NCBI GenBank assembly: GCA_000702845.1
Contig: JNKK01000011.1
Coordinates: 1-64,000 of the forward strand
From: Lachnospiraceae bacterium FE2018
GTDB taxonomy: Bacteria > Bacillota > Clostridia > Lachnospirales > Lachnospiraceae
Reading direction: 5' to 3'
Length of the DNA stretch: 64,000 nucleotides
Shown: positions 1 through 7,867 of the stretch, piece by piece
How positions within the stretch are numbered: the first letter of the stretch is position 1
Layout: every line of letters starts with the position of its first letter
Notes under the pieces: generated by a model
What the model saw: the letters and a program-made list of their open reading frames with translations, nothing else
What the model was told of the DNA's origin: nothing
Databases searched by the model: none
Position numbers and translations under genes: made by a program

Positions 1-240
1 GGAGCGGACTTGCGGGATGCGGATGCACCTTAGCCAGAGTCCAGCTCCGGCGGAAGGCAGCAAATCAGGAAAAGTGCATCTGCAACTGCCAGGAAGTCAA
101 GGATGCGGATGCCCAATCAGTCAAATTCATGAAATATCAAGTGATCAGAGTCAGGAAAAGTGCATCCGCAACTGTCAGGAAGTAAGGAATGCGGATGCCG
201 GATCGAATCAAATCAGGAAATACAGACAATTCATGGATAG
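1..240. repeat. 86-bp-period hairpin repeat array A (upstream of hypD)
   Basis: No gene is seen in the first 311 bases. Instead there is a tandem array with a constant period of 86 bp. The arm TGCGGATGC(A/C) occurs at 18, 104 and 190. Its reverse complement TGCATC(C/T)GCA occurs at 75 and 161. Each left arm is 29 bp before a right arm, so each unit can fold into a 10-bp stem with a 19-nt loop. The arms and the preceding AAAAG are conserved while the loops differ. A right arm without a partner at the window edge suggests that the array continues further left. The same family forms the array at 41563-41942. Confidence 0.85.
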
Positions 241-311
241 GATATCATCTTGAGTCAACTATATCCCCTGCATACCGCACACCCGGGGTCTGCAAAAGCA
301 AAGGAGAATCT

Positions 312-1358
312 ATGCCGGATTTAGAAATGATGAAAAAGTATCTGGCCGAATATGACGGACCGGAAATGAATATCATGGAGGTCTGCGGCAGTCATACCGG
401 TGCGATTGCCCGGTACGGGATTCCCGGCATGCTTTCTGAAAAAATACATCTGATATCCGGACCCGGCTGTCCGGTCTGCGTAACACCTTCGGCCTATATT
501 GACCGTCTGATTGAACTGGCTCTGAAGCCGGATACCTGTGTTGTAACATTTGGCGACCTGCTTCGGGTTCCGGGAAGCAAAAAGAGCCTCTCGCAGGCGA
601 AAGGCGAGGGGGCACAGGTTCAGATGGTGTACGCGCCGACTGATATGATTGCACTTGCAGAGCAGAAACCGGATACGACATTTGTTTTTGCGGCAGTCGG
701 TTTTGAGACGACAATGCCTGCGTATGCGCTTCTTCTGGATGAGATAATCCGGAAGAATCTGAAAAACGTGAAGCTTCTCACTGCACTTAAGACAATGCCT
801 GAGATCATTGACGGACTGATGGAATCGGGGGCTCGTATTGATGCTTTTATAGCGCCCGGTCATGTTTCGGTCATTACAGGATCAAAAAAATACGCCCCTC
901 TGGCTGCGCGCTGGAATATTCCGTTTGGAATCGCCGGATTTGAAGCGGTGGAATTGCTGACTGCCTTATATGGAATTGTTTTATCGCGCGGATGCGGCAG
1001 GGTGATGAACTTCTACCCGCAGGTTGTAACGGAAACGGGTAATACTGCCGCACAAAATGCAGTAAGAAAATATTTTCAGCCATCGGATGCAGCCTGGCGC
1101 GGCCTTGGCACAGTCAGGAACTCCGGAAGGGTTCTGCGCGCAGAATATGAAGTGTTTGACGCGGGAAGCCGCGCGCTGAACGAGGATCATAAAATGAACA
1201 AAGCGTGCTGCTGTGACCGGATTCTGACCGGCGCGATGCGGCCGAATGAATGTCCGCTGTTTGGCAAAATCTGTACACCGCTTTCACCGCAGGGGGCATG
1301 TATGGTTTCCACCGAGGGAAGCTGTTTTTCCTGGTTCAGCAGTCGCAGGACGAGATAA
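312..1358 (+). CDS. hypD: Hydrogenase maturation factor HypD
   Basis: HypD is the iron-sulfur scaffold that, with HypC, assembles the Fe(CN)2CO group of [NiFe] hydrogenases in the cytoplasm. Family motifs are present in order: MEVCGSHT near the N-terminus, GPGCPVCVTP, the VTFGDLLRVPGS segment, APGHVSVITGS, and a C-terminal cysteine cluster (CPLFGKICTP ... GACMVSTEGSC) for the 4Fe-4S cluster. The start at 312 is preceded by AAAGGAG; a longer reading frame from 189 runs into the repeat array and is unlikely. Length (348 aa) fits the family. The last ten residues (after EGSC) come from the first unit of a 40-bp tandem repeat rather than the usual short tail. hypE follows; hypF and hypC are not in the window and may lie upstream. 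Confidence 0.96.
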   Translation: MPDLEMMKKYLAEYDGPEMNIMEVCGSHTGAIARYGIPGMLSEKIHLISGPGCPVCVTPSAYIDRLIELALKPDTCVVTFGDLLRVPGSKKSLSQAKGEGAQVQMVYAPTDMIALAEQKPDTTFVFAAVGFETTMPAYALLLDEIIRKNLKNVKLLTALKTMPEIIDGLMESGARIDAFIAPGHVSVITGSKKYAPLAARWNIPFGIAGFEAVELLTALYGIVLSRGCGRVMNFYPQVVTETGNTAAQNAVRKYFQPSDAAWRGLGTVRNSGRVLRAEYEVFDAGSRALNEDHKMNKACCCDRILTGAMRPNECPLFGKICTPLSPQGACMVSTEGSCFSWFSSRRTR

Positions 1359-1473
1359 AGAGAGAATTTCCTGGTTCAGCAGTCGCAGGACGAGATAAAG
1401 AGAGAATTTCCTGGTTCAGTAGTCACAGGACGAGTTAAAGAAGATGCTTTTCCAGATCAGCAGTCACAGGACA
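1328..1473. repeat. 40-bp tandem repeat across the hypD stop codon
   Basis: Two identical 40-bp units (1328-1367 and 1368-1407) are followed by a slightly diverged third (from 1408) and a degraded fourth (from about 1448). The first unit supplies the last codons and the stop of hypD. The rest fills most of the 147-bp gap to hypE. No gene or clear hairpin is seen in it. Confidence 0.9.
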
Positions 1474-1505
1474 ATCCGGCGGTATTTACAGAATAACAGG
1501 GCGGG

Positions 1506-2510
1506 ATGATTCTTATGAAGAATGATACAATTATGATGGTTCACGGAAGCGGGGGAAATGCCACAAATACATTGATTCATGAAATCTTTGCGGATGCTTT
1601 TTCCAATGATGTTCTGAACCGGATGGAAGATGCGGCTGTAGTGCCGGGCAGTGAAAGAATTGCTGTTACGACAGACAGTTTTGTTGTGACGCCGCTGCAG
1701 TTTCGCGGCGGTGATATCGGCAGGCTGTCGGTCTGCGGGACAGTGAATGACCTTCTGATGCGGGGAGCAGTGCCGAAATATCTCACATGCGGATTTATTC
1801 TTGAAGAAGGCCTGTCACTGGATCAACTGCAGATATTTGTGCGTTCCATGGCTGACACTGCTGCAGAAGCCGGTGTTCAGATCATCGCCGGAGATACGAA
1901 GGTGATCGAAGGAGCGGGGGGATGCTATATTAATACGGCCGGTGTCGGTTTTCTTCCGGAAAATGTGGATATTTCTGCTGTGAATGCTGCTGCGGGCGAC
2001 GCCATACTGGTCTCCGGAACCATGGGAGATCATCATGCCGCACTGCTTTCGGAGCGAATGAGTATTCAGACAGAAATCAGAAGTGACGCTGCTCCGCTGA
2101 CCGAGATGGTATCCCGGCTGACTGCATCCGGCATTGCGCTGCATACGCTGCGGGATGTAACGCGCGGCGGTCTTGCCACCGTACTGAAAGAGCTTGCACT
2201 GGCATCCCGGAAGACCTTTGTGATCCGTGATAATGCTGTTCCGGTAAGTGCGGAAGTCCGGGGATTCTGCGGTCTGCTCGGTCTTGATCCTTTATACATG
2301 GGAAATGAAGGGAAGCTCGTTGCAGTCGTACCTGCTTCCGATGCAGACAGAGCACTGGAAATAATGCAGGCTTCACGCTATGGTAAAGATGCTGCGCTGA
2401 TCGGGTACATATCTGAGGAAGAACCCGGCGAACTATATGCCGAGACAGAAATCGGGGGGAGACGTGTACTTGATATTCTGCAGGGCGAAGGGCTTCCGCG
2501 TATCTGCTGA
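1506..2510 (+). CDS. hypE: Hydrogenase maturation factor HypE (thiocarbamate-forming dehydratase)
   Basis: HypE receives a carbamoyl group from HypF on its C-terminal cysteine and dehydrates it with ATP to a thiocyanate, the source of the cyanide ligands of the [NiFe] site. The protein has the PurM/AIR-synthase-type ATP-binding fold with the N-terminal glycine-rich segment MVHGSGGNA, the VTTDSFVVTP region, the internal DVTRGGLATVLKE motif, and the diagnostic C-terminus PRIC with the terminal cysteine intact. Length (334 aa) is normal. An in-frame ATG at 1515 is an alternative start. It forms a likely maturation operon with hypD, separated from it by repeats. Confidence 0.96.
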   Translation: MILMKNDTIMMVHGSGGNATNTLIHEIFADAFSNDVLNRMEDAAVVPGSERIAVTTDSFVVTPLQFRGGDIGRLSVCGTVNDLLMRGAVPKYLTCGFILEEGLSLDQLQIFVRSMADTAAEAGVQIIAGDTKVIEGAGGCYINTAGVGFLPENVDISAVNAAAGDAILVSGTMGDHHAALLSERMSIQTEIRSDAAPLTEMVSRLTASGIALHTLRDVTRGGLATVLKELALASRKTFVIRDNAVPVSAEVRGFCGLLGLDPLYMGNEGKLVAVVPASDADRALEIMQASRYGKDAALIGYISEEEPGELYAETEIGGRRVLDILQGEGLPRIC

Positions 2511-2588
2511 ATTCGGGAATTGAGCGAAGCAGAACAGTCCCCGCTTCTGCAGACGGGGGTGAATCAAACCAGATTATTGAATAATACA

Positions 2589-2689
2589 ATCATGCAGAGA
2601 AAAATCATGCAGAGAAAAATCATGCAGAGAAAAATCATGCAGGGAAAATCATGCAGGGAAAATCATGCAGGGAAAATCATGCAGGGAGA
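2589..2689. repeat. 15/14-bp tandem repeat in the leader of a small gene
   Basis: Seven head-to-tail units: three of 15 bp (starting 2589, 2604, 2619) and four of about 14 bp (2634, 2648, 2662, 2676), each containing ATCATGCAG followed by AGA or GGGA and an A-run. Every unit carries an ATG. The ATGs at 2592, 2607, 2622, 2637 and 2679 are in frame with the downstream gene because three 14-bp units restore the frame. Confidence 0.92.
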
Positions 2690-2696
2690 GAAGAAA

Positions 2697-2951
2697 ATGA
2701 ACGAATACGATAAAGCTGTGCTGCGCTGTTTCCTGGAAAAACAGGATCAGCTTTTTCCGGAACCGGTAGCGGAAACGGAAGAGGAAGCCGAGTGGTTTCT
2801 GGAAGATATGATGGCGGTTGTAGTCTCCTCTGTCAGAGAGGTGATACAATATTTTGAGGAGTCCGGTGCAGATTTTTCGGAAGACGATATCCTGGAAGCA
2901 TCGGAAGTGTTTGATGTCGGAGACGGAAGATACCTCATTGTTGAAGGTTGA
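2697..2951 (+). CDS. Small acidic protein of unknown function
   Basis: This encodes an 84-residue protein that I do not recognise. It is strongly acidic, with glutamate and aspartate runs (for example ETEEEAEWFLEDMM), no signal peptide, no membrane segment and only one cysteine. It looks like a compact helical cytosolic protein. The start at 2697 is chosen because AGGGAGAG lies upstream and because sequence before it is tandem repeat; an in-frame ATG at 2679 would add six residues. Its place directly after hypE suggests co-transcription, but a role in hydrogenase maturation is only a guess. No homologue could be checked. Confidence 0.6.
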   Translation: MNEYDKAVLRCFLEKQDQLFPEPVAETEEEAEWFLEDMMAVVVSSVREVIQYFEESGADFSEDDILEASEVFDVGDGRYLIVEG

Positions 2952-3086
2952 CCTGCTGATGTAGTGTAAAGGATATAATGCTAATGCAGAGGCAGACACA
3001 GACGTAAACAGAGGTTTACCATACAGCCTGTATGCTGCCGGAGTGCGTATCCGGTCAGATGATCAAATGCTTAGATGATCAGATGA

Positions 3087-3386
3087 TCAGATGATTAATC
3101 CGGTCAGGAGTGCTGTACCTGCCGCGCAGAGGGCAACGACAATCAGCGGACGGTCAAACCACGCGAGTATCAGCGCGACAGCTGTTCCTGCGGCCGCCGT
3201 CACCATACTTCCGGTTGCATAGAAGATTGACGGAATCGTCATGGCTGAGAGTACGGCATATGGGATATAATGCATGAGACTGCGGAAAAACCGGGACTGA
3301 ATCTGTTTCCGGAACAGTGTGAACGGCAGCATGCGGATCAGATAAGTTACCAGTGCCATAATCAGAATGTATCCAAGAATGCTCAT
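3087..3386 (-). CDS. azlD: AzlD-family branched-chain amino acid exporter, small subunit
   Basis: AzlD is the small integral-membrane partner of AzlC in an exporter of branched-chain amino acids. The 99-residue protein is almost entirely hydrophobic, with about four membrane segments, and shows the family feature TYLIRMLPF near the N-terminus (MALVTYLIRMLPFTLFRKQ). It overlaps azlC by four bases (ATGA), so the two are translationally coupled. The pair runs opposite to the surrounding genes. Short GATGATCAGA direct repeats lie just beyond its stop codon (about 3055-3095). Confidence 0.88.
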   Translation of the reverse strand: MSILGYILIMALVTYLIRMLPFTLFRKQIQSRFFRSLMHYIPYAVLSAMTIPSIFYATGSMVTAAAGTAVALILAWFDRPLIVVALCAAGTALLTGLII

Positions 3387-4090
3387 GATGATTGCTCCTC
3401 GTTTGTATCATCAACAGGGAAAAAGACCGCACCGAACAGCGCTGCGGCGACGGCACAGATAATAACGGAAAAACCACTGGAAACAGAGGTCAGAACATAC
3501 CGGAATAAGAGGCTGAGAACTATGGCTGCTGCTGATACATAAAGAACGCGCTTGTCACGCTTCACAACCGGTATGACGATTGCAATAAACATACCGTAAA
3601 GCATGATTCCCATTGCCTCTGTGACGGCCGCGGGCAGGATTTCACCTGCGGCGGCGCCGAGGAATGTTCCGAGTACCCAGCCGAATGCGGAGATGAGAAT
3701 CATGCCGCCCATATAAGGCGGCGACACCTTTTTTTCACGTGCGTATGCCATGGCAAATATTTCATCGGTGATGCCATAGGAAAGCAGAAGCCGCTGCGGT
3801 GTGTGAAATGATTCATCCAGCCGCTGTGAAAGTGACAAAGCCATCAGTGCGTAACGCAGATTGATTACCAGCTGCGTCAATATTATTTCTATGACACTGC
3901 CGGCGGCAGCGATGACTTCAATTCCTGCCACCTGACCTGCAGAGGTCAGGTTTGCCGCAGAGAGGATAACAGCTTCCGGAATATTAAAACCGGCACCAAT
4001 TGCAAGGATTCCAATGCCGAAAGAAACGGACAGGTAACCAAGTCCGATCGGCAGGCCTGCAATCAGTCCTTCACGAAATTCACGGTTCAT
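3383..4090 (-). CDS. azlC: AzlC-family branched-chain amino acid exporter, large subunit
   Basis: AzlC is the larger membrane component of the AzlCD exporter. The 235-residue protein begins with a short polar stretch and the family hallmark GLPIGLGYLSVSFGIG, followed by several hydrophobic segments, and has the typical polar loop with DESFHTPQR and YGITDEIFAMAY. The C-terminal tail is acidic (DDTNEEQSS) and overlaps the azlD start by four bases. Substrate specificity cannot be read from the sequence. The upstream gap (4091-4269) separates it from the divergent Nudix gene and should hold both promoters, but no clear -35/-10 pair was identified. Confidence 0.9.
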   Translation of the reverse strand: MNREFREGLIAGLPIGLGYLSVSFGIGILAIGAGFNIPEAVILSAANLTSAGQVAGIEVIAAAGSVIEIILTQLVINLRYALMALSLSQRLDESFHTPQRLLLSYGITDEIFAMAYAREKKVSPPYMGGMILISAFGWVLGTFLGAAAGEILPAAVTEAMGIMLYGMFIAIVIPVVKRDKRVLYVSAAAIVLSLLFRYVLTSVSSGFSVIICAVAAALFGAVFFPVDDTNEEQSS

Positions 4091-4269
4091 TTTTGAAGAT
4101 CTCCGTAACGAAATACTGATTCAGCGCTGTGTTTTCTGCGCATTCTGGTAAATAATGACTGACATCATCCTATTCTAATCGTATGCCGGCATTTCTGCAA
4201 GATGATTTTTGCCGGGCATGAGAGGGATGGCATATACAGATACCTGCCTACAGCTTTTAACGAGGAGAG

Positions 4270-4818
4270 ATGAATATGAAAGACATTGCATCTTTGAAGC
4301 CGCTGTCTTCCAGACGGTTTACTTCCGGAAGGTTTGATGTTGTAGAAGATCTGCTTGAAATAGAAGGGGAGCAGAAAGTTTTTTCCTATATGAGTATCCG
4401 GGACGGTGTATGCATCCTTCCGTTTTATCAGGGAAATGTTATTCTGCTGCATGAATACAGATATCCGGTTCATGATTACCAGTGGTCCATACCGGGCGGT
4501 ATTCTGGACGGAAATGAGGACCCGGCAGATGCCGCCGCCAGAGAACTGCTGGAAGAGACCGGTTTTCAGGCGGGAGAGATGCATTCACTGGGTTCTGTCT
4601 ATACGTCATTCGGGTCCAGTGATGAGCGTCTCCATCTGTTCTGGACTGAATGTACGGCAAGAGGTGAGAGTACACCGGAATCTACGGAATTCCTTGAAGT
4701 GCATCTGATGAAACGGGATGCGTTCTGCAAACTTGTGACCGGCGGCGAGTTTATGCACGGTGCAGGACTGGCGGCATGGGCCAGATTCCTGACAGAAAAT
4801 CCGCCCTGCAGTTTCTGA
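4270..4818 (+). CDS. Nudix hydrolase (ADP-ribose pyrophosphatase-like)
   Basis: Nudix enzymes hydrolyse nucleoside diphosphates linked to another group. The Nudix box is complete: G77, E83 and R91-E92-L with E95-E96 and G98 (GILDGNEDPADAAARELLEE). The preceding strand HEYRYPVHDYQWSIPGG is typical of the ADP-ribose/ADP-sugar pyrophosphatase subgroup, which is the most likely activity. Length 182 aa is normal. The start at 4270 has GAGGAG just upstream; the ATG at 4276 is an alternative. It is transcribed away from azlCD, and no partner gene is evident. Confidence 0.9.
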   Translation: MNMKDIASLKPLSSRRFTSGRFDVVEDLLEIEGEQKVFSYMSIRDGVCILPFYQGNVILLHEYRYPVHDYQWSIPGGILDGNEDPADAAARELLEETGFQAGEMHSLGSVYTSFGSSDERLHLFWTECTARGESTPESTEFLEVHLMKRDAFCKLVTGGEFMHGAGLAAWARFLTENPPCSF

Positions 4819-4911
4819 ATATTATCTGCTGTCTTTAAGCTCAGGCATGCAGGAATATCTTTAAGAAATGGTGAAGAAAGCTATTCGTATGACGAGAAAG
4901 ACGAAGTCCGG

Positions 4912-4940
4912 TTGACAGCAGAAATAATAACGGATAATAT
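4912..4940 (+). promoter_or_regulatory. Sigma-A promoter for the DUF1846 gene
   Basis: TTGACA at 4912-4917, a 17-bp spacer and TAATAT at 4935-4940: a near-consensus vegetative promoter 38 bp before the start codon of the next gene. Transcription would begin near 4947. Confidence 0.8.
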
Positions 4941-4941
4941 T

Positions 4942-4964
4942 TATGAATGTGTAAAATATTCATA
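4942..4964. promoter_or_regulatory. Inverted repeat at the predicted transcription start (candidate operator)
   Basis: TATGAAT (4942-4948) and ATTCATA (4958-4964) form a perfect 7-bp inverted repeat with a 9-bp centre, right after the -10 element. The position would let a bound dimer block transcription initiation. No regulator gene is adjacent. Confidence 0.5.
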
Positions 4965-4977
4965 GCGGAGAATCAAA

Positions 4978-6459
4978 ATGAAAATTGGATTTGATAATGA
5001 TAAGTACCTGAAAATGCAGTCTGAACGGATCAAAGAGCGCATTGATTATTTCGGCGGCAAGCTGTATCTGGAATTCGGCGGCAAGCTGTTTGATGATTAT
5101 CACGCGTCCCGTGTTCTTCCAGGATTTGCGCCGGACAGTAAAATCCGCATGTTATCACAGATTAAGGAAGACGTGGAGATTGTCGTTGCGATCAACGCGG
5201 GGGATATTGAAAAAAATAAGATCCGCGGAGATCTTGGCATTACATACGCGCTGGATGTTCTGCGGCTGATTGACGCTTTCCGCGGGTACGGTCTGTATGT
5301 GGGAAGTGTGGTGCTTACCAGATTCACGGGTCAGGAGAGTGCGATCGCCTTCCAGAAAAAACTGGAGACGCTGGGCGTGAATGTTTACCGCCATTATGTA
5401 ATAGAAGGATATCCGAATAATGTTCCGCTGATTATCAGCGAAGACGGGTTTGGTAAAAACGAATATATTGAGACAAAGAAATCCCTGGTTGTCGTAACGG
5501 CGCCGGGACCGGGAAGCGGCAAGATGGCTGTCTGCCTGTCGCAGCTGTATCATGAAAACATGCACGGCGTGAAAGCCGGATATGCGAAGTTTGAGACATT
5601 TCCGATCTGGAACATACCGCTTCAGCATCCGGTGAATCTGGCATATGAGGCAGCCACTGCGGACCTGAAAGATGTCAACATGATTGATCCGTACCATCTC
5701 GAGGCATACGGAAAAACGACGGTTAATTATAACAGGGATGTTGAAGTGTTTCCGGTACTGAATGCCATGTTTGAGAAAATATACGGAAATTCCCCGTATA
5801 AATCTCCGACGGATATGGGCGTCAATATGGCGGGAAACTGTATTTTTGATGATGAGGCAGTCAGCCATGCTGCGAAGCAGGAGATTATCCGGCGCTATTA
5901 CAACGAACTGTGCCAGCTCAGAAAGGGAAGCGGAAATCAGGAAGCAGAGGCGAAGCTGGAACTGCTTATGAATAAGGCAAATCTCTCGATTGAAGACCGT
6001 CCTGTCATCGCGGCGGCAAATCAGAAAGCCGAAATCACCGAGCAGCCTGCAGCTGCAATCGAACTGCCGGACGGCCGGATTGTGACAGGCCGCACCACTT
6101 CGCTGCTTGGAGCTTCTTCTGCAATGCTGCTGAATGCGCTGAAGGTGCTCGGAAACGTCGACGACAGCGTGGATCTGATTTCTCCGAATGTTATCCGTCC
6201 GATCCAGCATCTGAAGGTAGAGCATTTCGGAAACAGCAATCCGCATCTTCATATCAATGAGATTCTGATTGCGCTGACCATTTCTGCAGAAACCAATCCG
6301 GCCGCGGAGACCGCAATGCAGCAGCTGGAAAAGCTGAATGGATGTGAGGCGCATTCATCGGTAATCCTTTCGAGCACGGACGAGACAACCTTTAAGACGC
6401 TCGGGGTTAATCTGACCTGCGAGCCGCGTTATCAGAATAAGAAGCTGTTTCATAAATAA
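4978..6459 (+). CDS. DUF1846 / UPF0371 family protein
   Basis: This is a 493-residue cytosolic protein of the DUF1846 (UPF0371) family, common in Firmicutes and of unproven function. Family features include the N-terminal GFDNDKYLKMQSERIKERI, the segment LYLEFGGKLFDDYHASRVLP, and the glycine-rich VVTAPGPGSGKMAVCLSQL (about residues 172-190), which resembles a nucleotide-binding loop, followed by HGVKAGYAKFETFPIWN. Length agrees with the family. It stands alone behind its own promoter and dyad, and its transcript ends at a strong palindromic terminator. The ferredoxin gene converges on it from the other side. Confidence 0.93.
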   Translation: MKIGFDNDKYLKMQSERIKERIDYFGGKLYLEFGGKLFDDYHASRVLPGFAPDSKIRMLSQIKEDVEIVVAINAGDIEKNKIRGDLGITYALDVLRLIDAFRGYGLYVGSVVLTRFTGQESAIAFQKKLETLGVNVYRHYVIEGYPNNVPLIISEDGFGKNEYIETKKSLVVVTAPGPGSGKMAVCLSQLYHENMHGVKAGYAKFETFPIWNIPLQHPVNLAYEAATADLKDVNMIDPYHLEAYGKTTVNYNRDVEVFPVLNAMFEKIYGNSPYKSPTDMGVNMAGNCIFDDEAVSHAAKQEIIRRYYNELCQLRKGSGNQEAEAKLELLMNKANLSIEDRPVIAAANQKAEITEQPAAAIELPDGRIVTGRTTSLLGASSAMLLNALKVLGNVDDSVDLISPNVIRPIQHLKVEHFGNSNPHLHINEILIALTISAETNPAAETAMQQLEKLNGCEAHSSVILSSTDETTFKTLGVNLTCEPRYQNKKLFHK

Positions 6460-6517
6460 AAAAGGGCAGCAGGCTGTTTTCGGATTCCTTTGGTCATACT
6501 CGCACTTTATGAAAGAA

Positions 6518-6561
6518 CAGCTGCAGCACAGACTTCAGCTCAGCTGCAGCACAGATTTCAG
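6518..6561. repeat. 21-bp direct repeat, two copies
   Basis: A 21-bp unit beginning CAGCTGCAGCACAGA occurs at 6518-6538 and 6541-6561 with one mismatch, between the DUF1846 stop and the terminator. No coding potential is seen. Confidence 0.8.
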
Positions 6562-6572
6562 ATGAAAAGAAG

Positions 6573-6604
6573 AAAACCCGCATCCGGATCCGGATGCGGG
6601 TTTT
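6573..6604. terminator. Bidirectional terminator, 32-bp perfect palindrome
   Basis: A perfect 32-bp palindrome with A4 at one end and T4 at the other (core CCCGCATCCGGA and its complement). It serves the DUF1846 gene on the plus strand and the ferredoxin gene on the minus strand, which converge here. Confidence 0.9.
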
Positions 6605-6631
6605 ATACCTTAGATGATTCTGAAAAACAAA

Positions 6632-6885
<254 letters not shown>

Positions 6886-7002
6886 GTGTTATTTTCGAAA
6901 AAAATAGTTATTTGAGACTAATTATCTGAATATTATTCAGAAATTCAAAATGGTGTCGCAAGTAGTTAAGAATATTCGGACATATTTTATATCGATTATT
7001 CG

Positions 7003-7031
7003 TTTACTTTTCCTGAGGGCTGTGTTAAAAT
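7003..7031 (+). promoter_or_regulatory. Sigma-A promoter for rpsF-rpsR
   Basis: TTTACT (7003-7008), a 17-bp spacer, and TAAAAT (7026-7031), 59 bp before rpsF. The rest of the gap 6886-7002 is AT-rich and shows no further gene. Confidence 0.55.
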
Positions 7032-7090
7032 ATCTACTGCCTTGCTCTCTGCTCTGACAGGGGGCCAAAAGTCCAAAAGGAGGAAGAAAG

Positions 7091-7453
7091 ATGAACAAAT
7101 ATGAACTGGCACTTGTTGTAAGTGCAAAGCTCGAAGACGCAGCCCGCGCTGAGGTCGTCGAGAAGGCAAAAGGATTTGTGACCCGTTATGAAGGCGAGAT
7201 CACAAACGTGGAAGAGTGGGGAAGAAAGAGACTTGCCTACGAGATCCAGCATGAGCGTGACGGCTATTACTACTTCATCCAGTTTGACGCTGAGCCGACC
7301 GCACCGGCAGAGATCGAGAGTCATGTACGTATCATGGATCATGTACTGCGCTTCCTGATCGTCCGCCAGGATGAGGACGAAGCAGCTGCAGCAGCCCAGG
7401 AAACTGCAGAAGCACCGGCAGAAGCTGAAGAAACAGAAAAGGAGGAAGCATAA
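7091..7453 (+). CDS. rpsF: 30S ribosomal protein S6
   Basis: S6 binds S18 and 16S rRNA in the platform of the small subunit. The N-terminus MNKYELALVVSAKLEDAAR and the motif VEEWGRKRLAYEIQHERDGYYYF are typical. The core of about 95 residues is followed by an alanine/glutamate-rich acidic tail (DEDEAAAAAQETAEAPAEAEETEKEEA), as in many S6 proteins. An AAAGGAGGAAG ribosome binding site precedes the start. rpsR begins on the base after the stop codon, so the genes are coupled. The single-stranded DNA-binding protein gene that usually lies between rpsF and rpsR is absent. Confidence 0.97.
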   Translation: MNKYELALVVSAKLEDAARAEVVEKAKGFVTRYEGEITNVEEWGRKRLAYEIQHERDGYYYFIQFDAEPTAPAEIESHVRIMDHVLRFLIVRQDEDEAAAAAQETAEAPAEAEETEKEEA

Positions 7454-7711
7454 ATGGCTTACAACAATGATCGTGAGGATTTCCGCTCCAGAAGAAGAAC
7501 ACCGAGAAGAAGAAGAAAAGTCTGCGTATTCTGCGGAAAAGATAACTGCATCAGCTACAAGGATGCTCCGAAGCTGAGAAGATATATCTCTGAGAGAGGT
7601 AAAATTCTTCCGCGCCGTGTTACAGGCAACTGCGCAAAGCATCAGCGTGCAATCACAGTCGCTGTTAAGCGTGCCCGCCATATGGCAATTCTTCCGTACG
7701 AAGAGGATTGA
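7454..7711 (+). CDS. rpsR: 30S ribosomal protein S18
   Basis: S18 is the partner of S6 in the small-subunit platform. The 85-residue protein has the S18 signature region [19 protein letters not shown] and [12 protein letters not shown], ending [13 protein letters not shown]. It keeps four cysteines (CVFCGKDNC plus the cysteine of TGNCAKH), so it is the zinc-binding form. Its Shine-Dalgarno (AAAGGAGGAAGC) lies inside the end of rpsF. A strong terminator follows at 7742. Confidence 0.97.
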   Translation: MAYNNDREDFRSRRRTPRRRRKVCVFCGKDNCISYKDAPKLRRYISERGKILPRRVTGNCAKHQRAITVAVKRARHMAILPYEED

Positions 7712-7741
7712 TACAATACGGATTGTTAATCCGGACACATC

Positions 7742-7769
7742 CCGCCGCACCAGATGGTGCGGCGGTTTT
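7742..7769 (+). terminator. Terminator after rpsF-rpsR
   Basis: A 10-bp GC-rich perfect stem (CCGCCGCACC with its complement, 7742-7751 and 7756-7765), a 4-nt loop and TTTT: a standard intrinsic terminator. Confidence 0.9.
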
Positions 7770-7867
7770 GTTTGCCATGCAGATACCTCTGTGTTAAAAT
7801 GACTCTGTATAGGCTGATGTACAGAAGCTGTCTGCGGTATGCAGCGGCTTCTCAAGGGGAGAGTTCC

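Noticed and set aside
189-311. N-terminal extension of HypD
   Set aside because: The extra 41 codons lie in the hairpin array; the AAAGGAG before 312 and the family length support the shorter form.
5155-6354. A 399-codon open frame on the minus strand in the DUF1846 gene
   Set aside because: It lies wholly inside a well-recognised family gene and has no recognisable motif.
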